From the IMG/VR virus record IMGVR_UViG_3300030117_007306, positions 1-56,912 of that record: a stretch of 56,912 nucleotides of DNA; one strand, 5' to 3'. The translations under genes were made by a program, and so were the position numbers. The notes beneath the pieces are model-generated. The model was not told where the DNA came from and did not search any database. It worked only from the letters and a program-made list of their open reading frames with translations. Each line of letters opens with the position of its first letter. Position 1 is the first letter of the stretch. Positions 41,280-48,573 of this stretch are shown here, piece by piece. Source of the stretch: a virus.

Positions 41280-41634
41280 CTTCCCTTAAAAAGTCGACAT
41301 GTCGAAAGACATGGAGACTTTTCCCGCTTAGCGCCTGTTCAAAAAAAATGAACTCGTTCTAAGCGACCGGATCTCTTTACTTCCCTTTTAAAACTCCCAC
41401 AGAACTAACTTTTTTGGGTGAGCAGGAGGCCTAGCGCCCGTATGTTGTTCTGTCTGCCTCTCCGTTATCCGTTGTAATCAGGTTCTTCGGGTTTTAATCC
41501 TTCTCCCTCTATCCGCGATAACTTTCCACGGTTGTAAAGTCTCCTACAAACAGAGCCGTGCTTTTTGAGATCGGGGGTGAGCGGCAATAGAGCTCACCTA
41601 TCTGCCCCGAAGCCTACGAGGCTTCTTTTATTTT
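41280..41634 (+). ncRNA. Structured noncoding RNA of about 350 nt, family unknown
   Basis: No reading frame fits this stretch, it is more GC-rich than its surroundings, and it folds into a series of good stems on the + strand: AAAGTC...GACTTT enclosing ATGTC-GAAA-GACAT with a GNRA loop (about 41290-41320); CGCTTAG...CTAAGCG with inner GTTCA/TGAAC (41329-41369); ACAGAAC...GTTCTGT (41399-41453); CACGG-TTGTA...TACAA...CCGTG (41528-41560); TCGGGG-GTGAGC...GCTCAC...CCCCGA (41571-41610); then a terminator hairpin. It does not show the tmRNA, RNase P, 6S or tRNA signatures I know. Confidence 0.65.
41609..41634 (+). terminator. Intrinsic terminator of the noncoding RNA
   Basis: GAAGCC-TACGA-GGCTTC followed by TTTTATTTT. 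Lies 31 nt before the dUTPase promoter. Confidence 0.85.
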
Positions 41635-41664
41635 GTCAAGTATTTTTTTTTATGCAAAAAAAAA

Positions 41665-41694
41665 TTGACATTTGATACAAAAAGCTGCGACAAT
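41665..41694 (+). promoter_or_regulatory. Promoter of dUTPase, short leader
   Basis: TTGACA (41665..41670), 18-nt spacer, GACAAT (41689..41694), 7 nt to the ATG at 41702. The spacer has ACAAAAAG but no proper CMAGAA box. Confidence 0.5.
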
Positions 41695-41701
41695 TTTTGC
41701 G

Positions 41702-42169
41702 ATGGAGATCAAATATCAAAAAGTATCTGACTTTGCAACTTGCCCCAGCAGAAACACATCTACAGACGCGGGATATGACTTGTATTCAACGGAATGTCAC
41801 CGAATAGAGCCAATGCAAAGGGTTCTTGTTTCTACCGGAATTTGTATTGAGATACCGGAAGGGTACTATGGAAGGGTTGCACCTAGAAGCGGGTTAGCAG
41901 TCAAGAAAGGTCTGGATGTTATGGCTGGTGTAATAGATTCTGGCTACAGAGGAGAGATAAAAGTCCTTTTGGTTAACTTGAATCCACCGGCTACAAACAG
42001 AAACGCTTATGAAAGTTTTTTTGGAAGTTCTGGTAAAATTGACATAAAAGAAGGAGATAGGGTAGCTCAAATCATTATTGAAAAATGTTATTCTGCAGAA
42101 TGGAAAGAAATAGAAGAACTTTCAAGCTCTGAAAGAGATGAAGGAGGTTTTGGAAGTAGCGGTATTTGA
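41702..42169 (+). CDS. dut: dUTPase (trimeric Dut family)
   Basis: 155 residues from the ATG at 41702; an in-frame TTG further upstream lies in the promoter. All five dUTPase motifs are present in order: DAGYDLYS (I), PRSGLA (II), GVIDSGYRGEI with the catalytic Asp and Tyr (III), GDRVAQIII (IV), RDEGGFGSSG (V, the C-terminal arm). It hydrolyses dUTP to dUMP, preventing uracil incorporation and feeding dTMP synthesis. Confidence 0.95.
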   Translation: MEIKYQKVSDFATCPSRNTSTDAGYDLYSTECHRIEPMQRVLVSTGICIEIPEGYYGRVAPRSGLAVKKGLDVMAGVIDSGYRGEIKVLLVNLNPPATNRNAYESFFGSSGKIDIKEGDRVAQIIIEKCYSAEWKEIEELSSSERDEGGFGSSGI

Positions 42170-42515
42170 CTTGGCGGCTCCGATCTGCCTTGTCTCATCA
42201 TTTATTTTTGTATGGTTTAAAACTGATTTTTTAGTATCATATTTAAATCTACTTAGCTTTAAATTTGAAGAATACGAAAAATTATCTCTAGAGGACCCAG
42301 ATTATCTATTTACTGAGTATTTAGCTTGTAAAAATAAGGAGAATAAATTCATATTTTTTATTTTTAAGCTTTTATCTTGCCCTTTTTGTCTGGCCGCTTG
42401 GCTATGTTTGGGTGTAAGTTTATTTTGCAACCTTAGTTTAATTGGTATTTATTATGTATTTTCTTTGCTTTTGTTTAAAACTTTAGAAAAATGTTTTTTT
42501 GGTGATGAACATTAA
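42138..42515 (+). CDS. Membrane protein with CPFC motif (DUF1360-like)
   Basis: 125 residues; hydrophobic segments near 10-40, 72-100 and 103-115 and a CPFCLAAW motif near 79, which recalls DUF1360 membrane proteins. It begins 32 nt inside the dUTPase frame. Probably two or three membrane passes in the inner membrane. Function unknown. Confidence 0.55.
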   Translation: MKEVLEVAVFDLAAPICLVSSFIFVWFKTDFLVSYLNLLSFKFEEYEKLSLEDPDYLFTEYLACKNKENKFIFFIFKLLSCPFCLAAWLCLGVSLFCNLSLIGIYYVFSLLLFKTLEKCFFGDEH

Positions 42516-42783
42516 AAACTCATTTGAATACAAAAACTTTCTTGACTCTTTGGACGGCTTACATAATCCAGATAACTTTATGGTAAACTTTCTTCATGCG
42601 TTCAATAGAATAGGAGTAGGTTGTAGATGTAGGTTAAAAAGCAGACTTAACATTGCAGAAAGCAAAAGGATAGAATCCATAAACAACTTAACCGAAAATT
42701 TTAAAAAAATAGCTTTTGAAAAGCACGGTAAAATTAATTTTTATAACAACGATCAACTTATAAATTCTATAAATTATGAATGA
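42505..42783 (+). CDS. Small unknown protein
   Basis: 92 residues from the ATG at 42505 (two extra codons from TTG/GTG are possible). Mixed helical, with CRCRLKSRLNIAESKRIESINNL in the centre. No family recognised. Overlaps genes on both sides (11 and 8 nt). Confidence 0.55.
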   Translation: MNIKNSFEYKNFLDSLDGLHNPDNFMVNFLHAFNRIGVGCRCRLKSRLNIAESKRIESINNLTENFKKIAFEKHGKINFYNNDQLINSINYE

Positions 42784-42982
42784 TAAAAAATTAGAATATA
42801 ACAAAAAAATGATTGGGCAAAAAGTAAAAGTTGTAGATCAGTATGGGCTCAATTGGATAGGGGAAGTCAAAGAGGCTATTGACGACCATTCATTTTTAAT
42901 AAAAGACGAATCAAATAGAGACAATATCGTGAGTATTTACGACATTAGGTCTGTCGATATGGCACATCTGTCTCAAGCATAA
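42776..42982 (+). CDS. Small KOW/SH3-like protein
   Basis: 68 residues. The centre MIGQKVKVVDQYGLNWIGEVKEAIDDHSFLIKDES (shown by its positions 12-46) has the strand pattern of a KOW or SH3 barrel, as in NusG or translation-related domains. Interpretation by pattern only. Confidence 0.5.
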   Translation: MNDKKLEYNKKMIGQKVKVVDQYGLNWIGEVKEAIDDHSFLIKDESNRDNIVSIYDIRSVDMAHLSQA

Positions 42983-43041
42983 AAGTGTCCTTTCTTAAAT
43001 AACCCTTTAAATAGGGACTTTTCTACACACTGAACAACTTG

Positions 43042-43068
43042 GCACGGCTCTAGCTAAAAGAGTCGTGC
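43042..43068 (+). promoter_or_regulatory. Hairpin covering the Shine-Dalgarno of hsp20, possible RNA thermometer
   Basis: GCACGGCTCT (43042..43051) pairs with AGAGTCGTGC (43059..43068) through ten pairs, one of them G-U, around a 7-nt loop. The SD-like AAAAGAG at 43057..43062 lies 7 nt before the ATG at 43070 and is buried in the stem, the arrangement found in thermometers of small heat shock genes. Confidence 0.5.
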
Positions 43069-43069
43069 T

Positions 43070-43411
43070 ATGTTATTGCATAATAGTCCATATAAATTAT
43101 TTGAAGATTTGTTTTTCGCAGATCAACCTACAACCCTTTACCCATTTTCGCAAAAAGATGAATCTTTCGAAGCCGTACTGGAAGTACCCGGCTTTGGCAA
43201 AGACGACCTTAAGGTAGAGATTGAGGAAGACTACATTAAACTAAACGGAGAAGCTGAAGTCGGCGGCAAAAAACGAACTATCAGCAGATGCTACGAATTG
43301 CCGCAAAAAGCCGATAGCAAAAAACTATCAGCTAAATTAACTAATGGTATATTGGAACTTTCTGTTCCTAGAAAAGACAATTCTAAAAAAATACCGATAT
43401 CTATAAAATAA
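43070..43411 (+). CDS. Hsp20/alpha-crystallin small heat shock protein
   Basis: 113 residues. Alpha-crystallin domain: FEAVLEVPGFGKDDLKVEIEED (positions 34-55), KRTISRCYELPQKAD, the hallmark AKLTNGILELSVPR near 86-99, and a C-terminal IPI motif (KKIPISIK) that binds a neighbouring dimer. N-terminal arm is short. ATP-independent holdase of the cytoplasm; phage copies are known in cyanophages and may protect assembly or polymerase. Translation may be controlled by the hairpin just upstream. Confidence 0.93.
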   Translation: MLLHNSPYKLFEDLFFADQPTTLYPFSQKDESFEAVLEVPGFGKDDLKVEIEEDYIKLNGEAEVGGKKRTISRCYELPQKADSKKLSAKLTNGILELSVPRKDNSKKIPISIK

Positions 43412-43444
43412 ACTTGACATAAGAATCATAGTAAATGTCAAATT

Positions 43445-43472
43445 GGCCGTTGCTTATGCAGCGGCCTTTTTT
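43445..43472 (+). terminator. Intrinsic terminator after hsp20
   Basis: GGCCGTTGC-TTAT-GCAGCGGCC then six T; nine-pair stem with one G-U pair. Confidence 0.9.
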
Positions 43473-43490
43473 GTGTAAATACATATAGAT

Positions 43491-43655
43491 ATGTCTAATA
43501 AAGCCTTAGAAAAAATTCCTGAAGTTATTAAAATTTTAGAATATCTTCTAGAGTTGTCTAAAATAAGAGATAACATGGAAAATCCAAGTAAAGCAGGAGA
43601 AGACATCTGGTGCAGCCAGCTAAGAACTTGTTTAAATATTTTAAAAGATGAGTAA
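43491..43655 (+). CDS. Small helical protein (54 aa)
   Basis: ATG at 43491, TAA at 43653..43655. Translation MSNKALEKIPEVIKILEYLL and a second helix ending LKDE, with two Cys. It overlaps the start of the coiled-coil gene by 8 nt, which supports a coupled pair. No family seen. Confidence 0.6.
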   Translation: MSNKALEKIPEVIKILEYLLELSKIRDNMENPSKAGEDIWCSQLRTCLNILKDE

Positions 43656-43938
43656 TTCAAACAAAGAAAAGTTCGAAGAGATCGACCGACTGTCTTCTAA
43701 AATAGATGTAATTTTAGAATCTATAGCTTTCTGGGAGGAAAGAATGGATAAGTGTTTCTCTAAATGCGACGAAATAGAAAACAACCAGTGGCTTCCTGAT
43801 TTAGATAAAAAAATCTCAAATGTTAGAAAAGAAATGCAATTTATCTTAAATAAAGTTCATGCGGAAGAAAGAGAGCTGGACGTTTTGGATGTTGAAATAG
43901 CTAAAATTTACAAAGAAATTATTTCTAGTGAAACGTAA
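43648..43938 (+). CDS. Small coiled-coil protein
   Basis: 96 residues, almost entirely heptad-like (EIDRLSSKIDVILESI, ERELDVLDVEIAKIYKEI). Probably an oligomeric coiled coil; function unknown. Confidence 0.6.
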   Translation: MSNSNKEKFEEIDRLSSKIDVILESIAFWEERMDKCFSKCDEIENNQWLPDLDKKISNVRKEMQFILNKVHAEERELDVLDVEIAKIYKEIISSET

Positions 43939-44089
43939 AAAAAAATATTATCTCATAGTTTCTAAAAGAAATAACTGGAGATACGGAGCTTTTGATTACT
44001 CTGAAGAGGGCAAAATGAAAGCGGAAAATTACCTAAAAACGTTGAAAGTAAAAACCGGAGACAAAACACTTGAGATAGTCGAAAAATAG
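43928..44089 (+). CDS. Small basic protein (53 aa), GTG start
   Basis: GTG at 43928 overlapping the previous stop, TAG at 44087..44089. The translation (KRKKKYYLIVSKRNNWRYG followed by a helix and a short strand) has a single beta-alpha-beta look typical of small phage regulators. It ends 2 nt before the nrdA promoter. Confidence 0.55.
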   Translation: MKRKKKYYLIVSKRNNWRYGAFDYSEEGKMKAENYLKTLKVKTGDKTLEIVEK

Positions 44090-44091
44090 AC

Positions 44092-44120
44092 TTGACTTGT
44101 AGCCAGAAATTGATTAAGGT
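44092..44120 (+). promoter_or_regulatory. Promoter of nrdAB, CMAGAA class
   Basis: TTGACT (44092..44097), spacer with CCAGAA at promoter positions 12-17, TAAGGT (44115..44120), then a 42-nt leader with the small hairpin ACCTG...CAGGT before the ATG. The only member of this class with a normal leader. Confidence 0.7.
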
Positions 44121-44162
44121 GACAAACCTGCTCTCGTCAGGTGTAAATTAACTAGCTAAATA

Positions 44163-46589
44163 ATGGATATTAAGGTTAAGAAAAGAAGCGGCAAATTAGA
44201 AAGTTTTGATGTTGAAAAAATCAACAAGTGCGCATATAGAGCGTGTTTAGGCATAGGGGGAAATAATGTTTCGGCTAGTGAAATTATCCTAGACGCGCAA
44301 CTTCAGCTCTACGATAAGATAACAACAAAAGAAATCGACGACGCTCTAATTTTATCGGCTAGGGCCAAGATAGAAAAAGAGCCAAACTACAGCAAGGTCG
44401 CCGCAGCCTTAGCTGCAAACGCTCTCTACAAAGAAGTATTTCGCGAAAGCGTAGACTCTGATACTTTTGAGCTTCAGTACCGCAAATCTTTTGTCCAAGG
44501 TGTCAAGAAGCTGGTAAAAAATGAGATAGCCAACCCAGAGCTGTTAAATTTTGATTTAAAAAAACTGTCAGAAGCTATTGATCCTGAAAGAGACAAGAAA
44601 TTTAAATACCTTGGCTTACAAATTTTAATTGATAGATACTTTATTCGTGTAAATAATAAAATAGTCGAATCGCCGCAAGCTTTCTGGATGCGCGTGGCGA
44701 TGGGCTTAGCTTTAAATGAAGACAACAAAGAAGACAGAGCTATTGAGTTCTATAACTTATTTAGCAATTTCCTTTACACTCCTTCCACCCCTACTCTCTT
44801 TAATAGTGGGACTACTCACTCACAACTAAGCTCATGCTACTTAAACACATTTGATGATAGTATTGACGGAATCTTCGAAGGGGTCTGGCAAGAAGCACGT
44901 AAGAGTAAATACGCTGGAGGCTTGGGCTTTGATGTTACTAATTTTAGGTCTTCTGGCGCTTTCATCAAAGGCACAAACGGGATTTCAGGAGGCCTTGTAC
45001 CGTGGCTTAAAATCTTCAACGACACACTCGTCGCGGTAAATCAAGGCGGTAAAAGGCCCGGCGCAGGATGCGCTTATTTGGAGCCTTGGCATCTCGACTT
45101 TGAGGACTTTCTAAACCTTCGCCGCAATACTGGCGACGAAAGACTTCGCTGCCATGACATGAATACCGCTGCGTGGATTCCAGATTTATTCATGCAAAAG
45201 GTTCAAAATGATGAGGACTGGTATATGTTTTGCCCGTCCGAGTCTAGAGATTTGCATGAAGCCTTTGGCGATTGCTTCACGGCCGTCTACGAGCAGATGA
45301 TAGACAAGGCGGAAGCTGGAGAGCTTAAAAACTTTCGTAAGATAAAAGCTAAAGAACTTTGGAAGAAGATGTTGAAAGTTTTATTTGAGACATCTCATCC
45401 TTGGATTACTTTCAAAGACCCTTCTAATATTCGTTATAGCAATCAGCACGAAGGTACTGTTCATTCCAGCAATCTTTGTACAGAAATTCTGTTACATACA
45501 AAACCATCCGTTTATCAACACGGAGAAAAAACTATAGTTGGCGAAACTGCTGTTTGCAATCTCGGTAGCGTAAACTTAAAGAATCATCTTACTGAAAACG
45601 ATGGTAAATTTACGCTGAATCGTGATCTACTCGCCAGTACAATTAAAACTGCTGTTCGTCTATTAGATAATGTTGTTGATTTAAATTTCTACCCAACTAA
45701 AGAAGCTGCTAATTCAAATTTACAGCATCGCCCAGTTGGACTAGGAATGATGGCGACTCACGACGTGCTTCAATTAGTTGATATCCAGTACGACTCTGAC
45801 GAAGCTGTTAAATACATTGACGAACTCACAGAGTTCTTCTCTTATAACGCTATACTATCATCTAGCGAACTAGCTCAAGAGAGAGGTAGCTATAAAACTT
45901 TCTCAGGCTCACTTTGGGATAAAGGCCAATTACCAATAGACACATATAATAAATTACTAGATTTTAGAAAAAAATCTGGAAGCAAGCCCGTGGGGGGTAA
46001 ATTGGATTGGTCAGAAGTAAGAGAAAGTATTTCAAAATATGGAATCCGAAATAGCAACATTATGGCAATTGCTCCTACTGCTACTATTGGGTATATCAAT
46101 GGTGTTGAGCAGAGCATTGAGCCGAACTTCTCAGTCCTCTTCGTCTACGAAAACAAAAGTGGAAACTTCTACATCACAAACGAGCAGTTCGTCGAAGACA
46201 TGAAGAAGGAGGGCTTGTGGAGCCCGAGATTCGCAGAAGCTGTTAAAGAAGCGGATGGAGACGTTACTCTTTTAGATATACCAGAGAAATATAAAGAGAA
46301 GTATAAGACTGCCTTTGATCGTGATATGTTCAAGCTGATTCAATGCAATGCCGCTCGTCAAAAATGGATAGATCAAGGTATTTCTTTTAATCTATATAAT
46401 AAGAACACAAGCCTTAAATATCTAAATGATATCTATATGGCTGCGTGGGAAGCTGGACTGAAGACGACTTACTATTTAAGAAACCGTGGCGCTTCTAAAG
46501 TTGAGAAATCAACCAAGAAAGAGTATACGGAAGAAGAACAGATAGCTTGCTCTATCGCTAACCCCGAAGCTTGCGAAGCCTGTCAATAA
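44163..46589 (+). CDS. nrdA: Ribonucleoside-diphosphate reductase alpha subunit (class I)
   Basis: 808 residues. N-terminal ATP cone (VKKRSGKLESFDVEKINKC), Cys225 in QLSSCYLN, active-site SNLCTEI with Cys439 and Glu441, Cys465 in ETAVCNLGS, Tyr pair in TTYYLRNRG, and the C-terminal redox pair CEACQ. These fall at or within a few residues of E. coli NrdA numbering. It reduces ribonucleotides to deoxyribonucleotides with the radical provided by NrdB, encoded 9 nt downstream. A single ATP cone implies dATP feedback control. Confidence 0.97.
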   Translation: MDIKVKKRSGKLESFDVEKINKCAYRACLGIGGNNVSASEIILDAQLQLYDKITTKEIDDALILSARAKIEKEPNYSKVAAALAANALYKEVFRESVDSDTFELQYRKSFVQGVKKLVKNEIANPELLNFDLKKLSEAIDPERDKKFKYLGLQILIDRYFIRVNNKIVESPQAFWMRVAMGLALNEDNKEDRAIEFYNLFSNFLYTPSTPTLFNSGTTHSQLSSCYLNTFDDSIDGIFEGVWQEARKSKYAGGLGFDVTNFRSSGAFIKGTNGISGGLVPWLKIFNDTLVAVNQGGKRPGAGCAYLEPWHLDFEDFLNLRRNTGDERLRCHDMNTAAWIPDLFMQKVQNDEDWYMFCPSESRDLHEAFGDCFTAVYEQMIDKAEAGELKNFRKIKAKELWKKMLKVLFETSHPWITFKDPSNIRYSNQHEGTVHSSNLCTEILLHTKPSVYQHGEKTIVGETAVCNLGSVNLKNHLTENDGKFTLNRDLLASTIKTAVRLLDNVVDLNFYPTKEAANSNLQHRPVGLGMMATHDVLQLVDIQYDSDEAVKYIDELTEFFSYNAILSSSELAQERGSYKTFSGSLWDKGQLPIDTYNKLLDFRKKSGSKPVGGKLDWSEVRESISKYGIRNSNIMAIAPTATIGYINGVEQSIEPNFSVLFVYENKSGNFYITNEQFVEDMKKEGLWSPRFAEAVKEADGDVTLLDIPEKYKEKYKTAFDRDMFKLIQCNAARQKWIDQGISFNLYNKNTSLKYLNDIYMAAWEAGLKTTYYLRNRGASKVEKSTKKEYTEEEQIACSIANPEACEACQ

Positions 46590-46598
46590 TTTAAGAAA

Positions 46599-47615
46599 AT
46601 GAACGACTCAAAAACTGGAAATATATTAGGAAAAGACGTTGCGGGTGTAAATTGTATTTTGCCGCACAAGCATAAGACTGCATGGGATTTATTCCTCAAA
46701 GGTTGTGCTAATAATTGGATGCCAACGGAAATATCCATGGCAGACGATATTAAGCAATGGAAAAATGGAGACATAACAGATGATGAAAAACTTTTGGTCA
46801 AACGTTCACTCGGCTTCTTTGCCGGTAGTGAATCTCTTGTTGGTAATAATCTACTATTGTCTGGTTTTAGGTACATCACTGACGCTGAGTGTCGCCAGTA
46901 TATTCTTCGGCAAGCGTTCGAAGAAAGCCTTCACAACTTAACTATCGTTTACGTTTGTGATTCTTTAGACCTTAAAATAGACGAGGTATATCAAGCATAT
47001 TTAAATATCCCATCTATCAAGGCTAAAGATGATTTCTTAATGAGTATTACTACCGATTTGAGCAGGCCAGATTTCAATCCACATACTCAAGAAGGTAAAA
47101 AAGAGATTTTAAGAAACTTCATTACTTACTGGATTGTTTGCGAAGGTATATTTTTCTTTAGTGGATTTGCTATGCTGCTGGCTCTCGGTCGGCAGAATAA
47201 AATGCAAGGTGTCGCTGATCAAATCAAATATACTCTGCGCGATGAAAGTTCGCATATTCAATTTGGAACTTATGTAATCAATCAGATTATTGAACAGAAT
47301 CCAAAAATTTGGACTAAAGCTTTTCAGCAGGAGATAACTGAACATATACAGAAAGCCGTACAGCTAGAAATAGCTTACGCGAGAGATGTGCTGCCTAGAG
47401 GTATTCTTGGCCTTAATGCGGAAATGTTTGTGGATTATATGCATTATATTGGCAACCGCAGACTTGAGGGAATTGGCCTTGAATACAGGTTTGAGTCAGA
47501 CAAAAACCCCTTCCCATGGCTCGGTGAGGTAGTTGACGTCCAAGCTATGGGTAACTTTTTTGAACGTCGAGTAAGAGAATATCAACAATCGGGTTCCCTT
47601 GAGGATGACTTTTGA
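46599..47615 (+). CDS. nrdB: Ribonucleotide reductase beta subunit, class Ic-like (no radical Tyr)
   Basis: 338 residues. Metal ligands Glu78, Glu109, His112, Glu182, Glu216 and His219 are each exactly 11 less than the ligands I recall for Chlamydia trachomatis NrdB (89, 120, 123, 193, 227, 230). The first ligand is Glu and the site of the radical Tyr is Ile116 (Phe127 in Chlamydia), with Tyr118, Trp40 and Tyr211 also kept at the same offset. This points to a tyrosyl-radical-free, Mn/Fe-type cofactor. C-terminus with Tyr328 carries the radical path to NrdA. Confidence 0.95.
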   Translation: MNDSKTGNILGKDVAGVNCILPHKHKTAWDLFLKGCANNWMPTEISMADDIKQWKNGDITDDEKLLVKRSLGFFAGSESLVGNNLLLSGFRYITDAECRQYILRQAFEESLHNLTIVYVCDSLDLKIDEVYQAYLNIPSIKAKDDFLMSITTDLSRPDFNPHTQEGKKEILRNFITYWIVCEGIFFFSGFAMLLALGRQNKMQGVADQIKYTLRDESSHIQFGTYVINQIIEQNPKIWTKAFQQEITEHIQKAVQLEIAYARDVLPRGILGLNAEMFVDYMHYIGNRRLEGIGLEYRFESDKNPFPWLGEVVDVQAMGNFFERRVREYQQSGSLEDDF

Positions 47616-47636
47616 TGTAACATTCTGTATACAACA

Positions 47637-47831
47637 ATGTCACGATTCAAATTCGCTTCCGAGTCTTTTATGTTGGGCCAAATTTCATGCGAAATGATAG
47701 CCCTTTCTCAACACCTAAACAAAAATAACGGACAAAAGCTCAATGGCGAATTAGTAGAACTTGACAAAATAATCAACAGAGTCAACAGAGTAAAAGAGCT
47801 CATGCTAAGAAAGGACGAGAAAAATGCCTAG
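47637..47831 (+). CDS. Small unknown protein
   Basis: 64 residues, helical (FMLGQISCEMIALSQHLNKN, VELDKIINRVNRVKELMLRK). Follows nrdB and overlaps the next gene by 8 nt. No family recognised. Confidence 0.55.
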   Translation: MSRFKFASESFMLGQISCEMIALSQHLNKNNGQKLNGELVELDKIINRVNRVKELMLRKDEKNA

Positions 47832-48021
47832 TATATCTGAATTTGAACGCATTAAACCTAGGGAAACCCATAAAGCTTTTGAGGACGCCCGAAAAAAGTA
47901 TGAAGCTATTCTGCGCGAAACCACCGTTATGGATGATGTAGACGCTACTAGAGTCGAAATGACATCTATTTTTCTAAAAGACCTAAAAGAAATTTATAAA
48001 AAATTTATTTCTGGGCTATAA
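47824..48021 (+). CDS. Small helical protein
   Basis: 65 residues, charged and helical (KAFEDARKKYEAILRET, SIFLKDLKEIYKKF). No family recognised. Its stop lies in a TATAAT that may be the -10 for the next gene. Confidence 0.55.
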   Translation: MPSISEFERIKPRETHKAFEDARKKYEAILRETTVMDDVDATRVEMTSIFLKDLKEIYKKFISGL

Positions 48022-48029
48022 TACCCTAT

Positions 48030-48245
48030 ATGAACAATCATATCAAAATGATGTTGGATTCCCACCGAAGATGCGCTGCTGCCATCCAAGACGCTGCAAA
48101 TGATGCTAGAAAGGCGGCTGACGCTTCTGCTCAAGAAGCCAAAGAGTTTGATTCAATGGCTCAAGAAGCGGCAAATAAGGCTGTAGAAGCGAACGAAAGA
48201 GTAAAAGTTTTAGAAGCGAAGCTGGCGGCAGCTACGGTAGAATAA
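48030..48245 (+). CDS. Alanine-rich coiled-coil protein
   Basis: 71 residues with regular Ala/Glu/Lys heptads (AANDARKAADASAQEAKEFD, AANKAVEANERVKVLEAKLA). Resembles short LEA-like or lipoprotein-type helices but has no signal peptide. TATAAT 7 nt before the ATG suggests leaderless expression. Confidence 0.6.
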   Translation: MNNHIKMMLDSHRRCAAAIQDAANDARKAADASAQEAKEFDSMAQEAANKAVEANERVKVLEAKLAAATVE

Positions 48246-48558
48246 TCCTATCTTGTATTTTTTTTATCAATTCTACTTGATTTTCGAATCTTATAAATTT
48301 AGTGATTACTGTTGCTCTTTGAGCGCGAACCTTAGTATCAAGACCTAACCCTTTCTCCTGTAATGGGCTAACTATGTCCGAAATGAAATCAAACATGCCC
48401 CTTTTTCGCATAAATTCCCAATACATATCCTTCATATCTGTTTCGCACTCAAGAAGCACGCTCATCTTACAGTCTAACTTAGCGCAAGAAAGAACGTACC
48501 TAAACGGGAGAGATTCCGTAGGAGGCTCACACAAAGGAGCATGAACTAACAAGTTCAT
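48232..48558 (-). CDS. Unknown protein, lone leftward gene
   Basis: 108 residues, ordinary globular composition: HAPLCEPPTESLPFRYVLSC, CETDMKDMYWEFMRKRGMFD, RAQRATVITKFIRFENQVEL. It is the only convincing leftward gene right of 41.2 kb, overlaps the end of the Ala-rich gene by 14 nt and is divergent from the pyrophosphatase with 15 nt between start codons. TATAAT ends 2 nt from its ATG. Function unknown. Confidence 0.55.
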   Translation of the reverse strand: MNLLVHAPLCEPPTESLPFRYVLSCAKLDCKMSVLLECETDMKDMYWEFMRKRGMFDFISDIVSPLQEKGLGLDTKVRAQRATVITKFIRFENQVELIKKIQDRIILP

Positions 48559-48573
48559 ACATTATATTACACT

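Noticed and set aside
41280-41634. RNase P RNA, tmRNA, 6S RNA or group I/II intron
   Set aside because: The conserved strings of these families were not found in either strand apart from isolated ACAGAA, which is too short.
43414-43442. TTGACA promoter after hsp20
   Set aside because: No acceptable -10 follows, and a strong terminator lies directly downstream.
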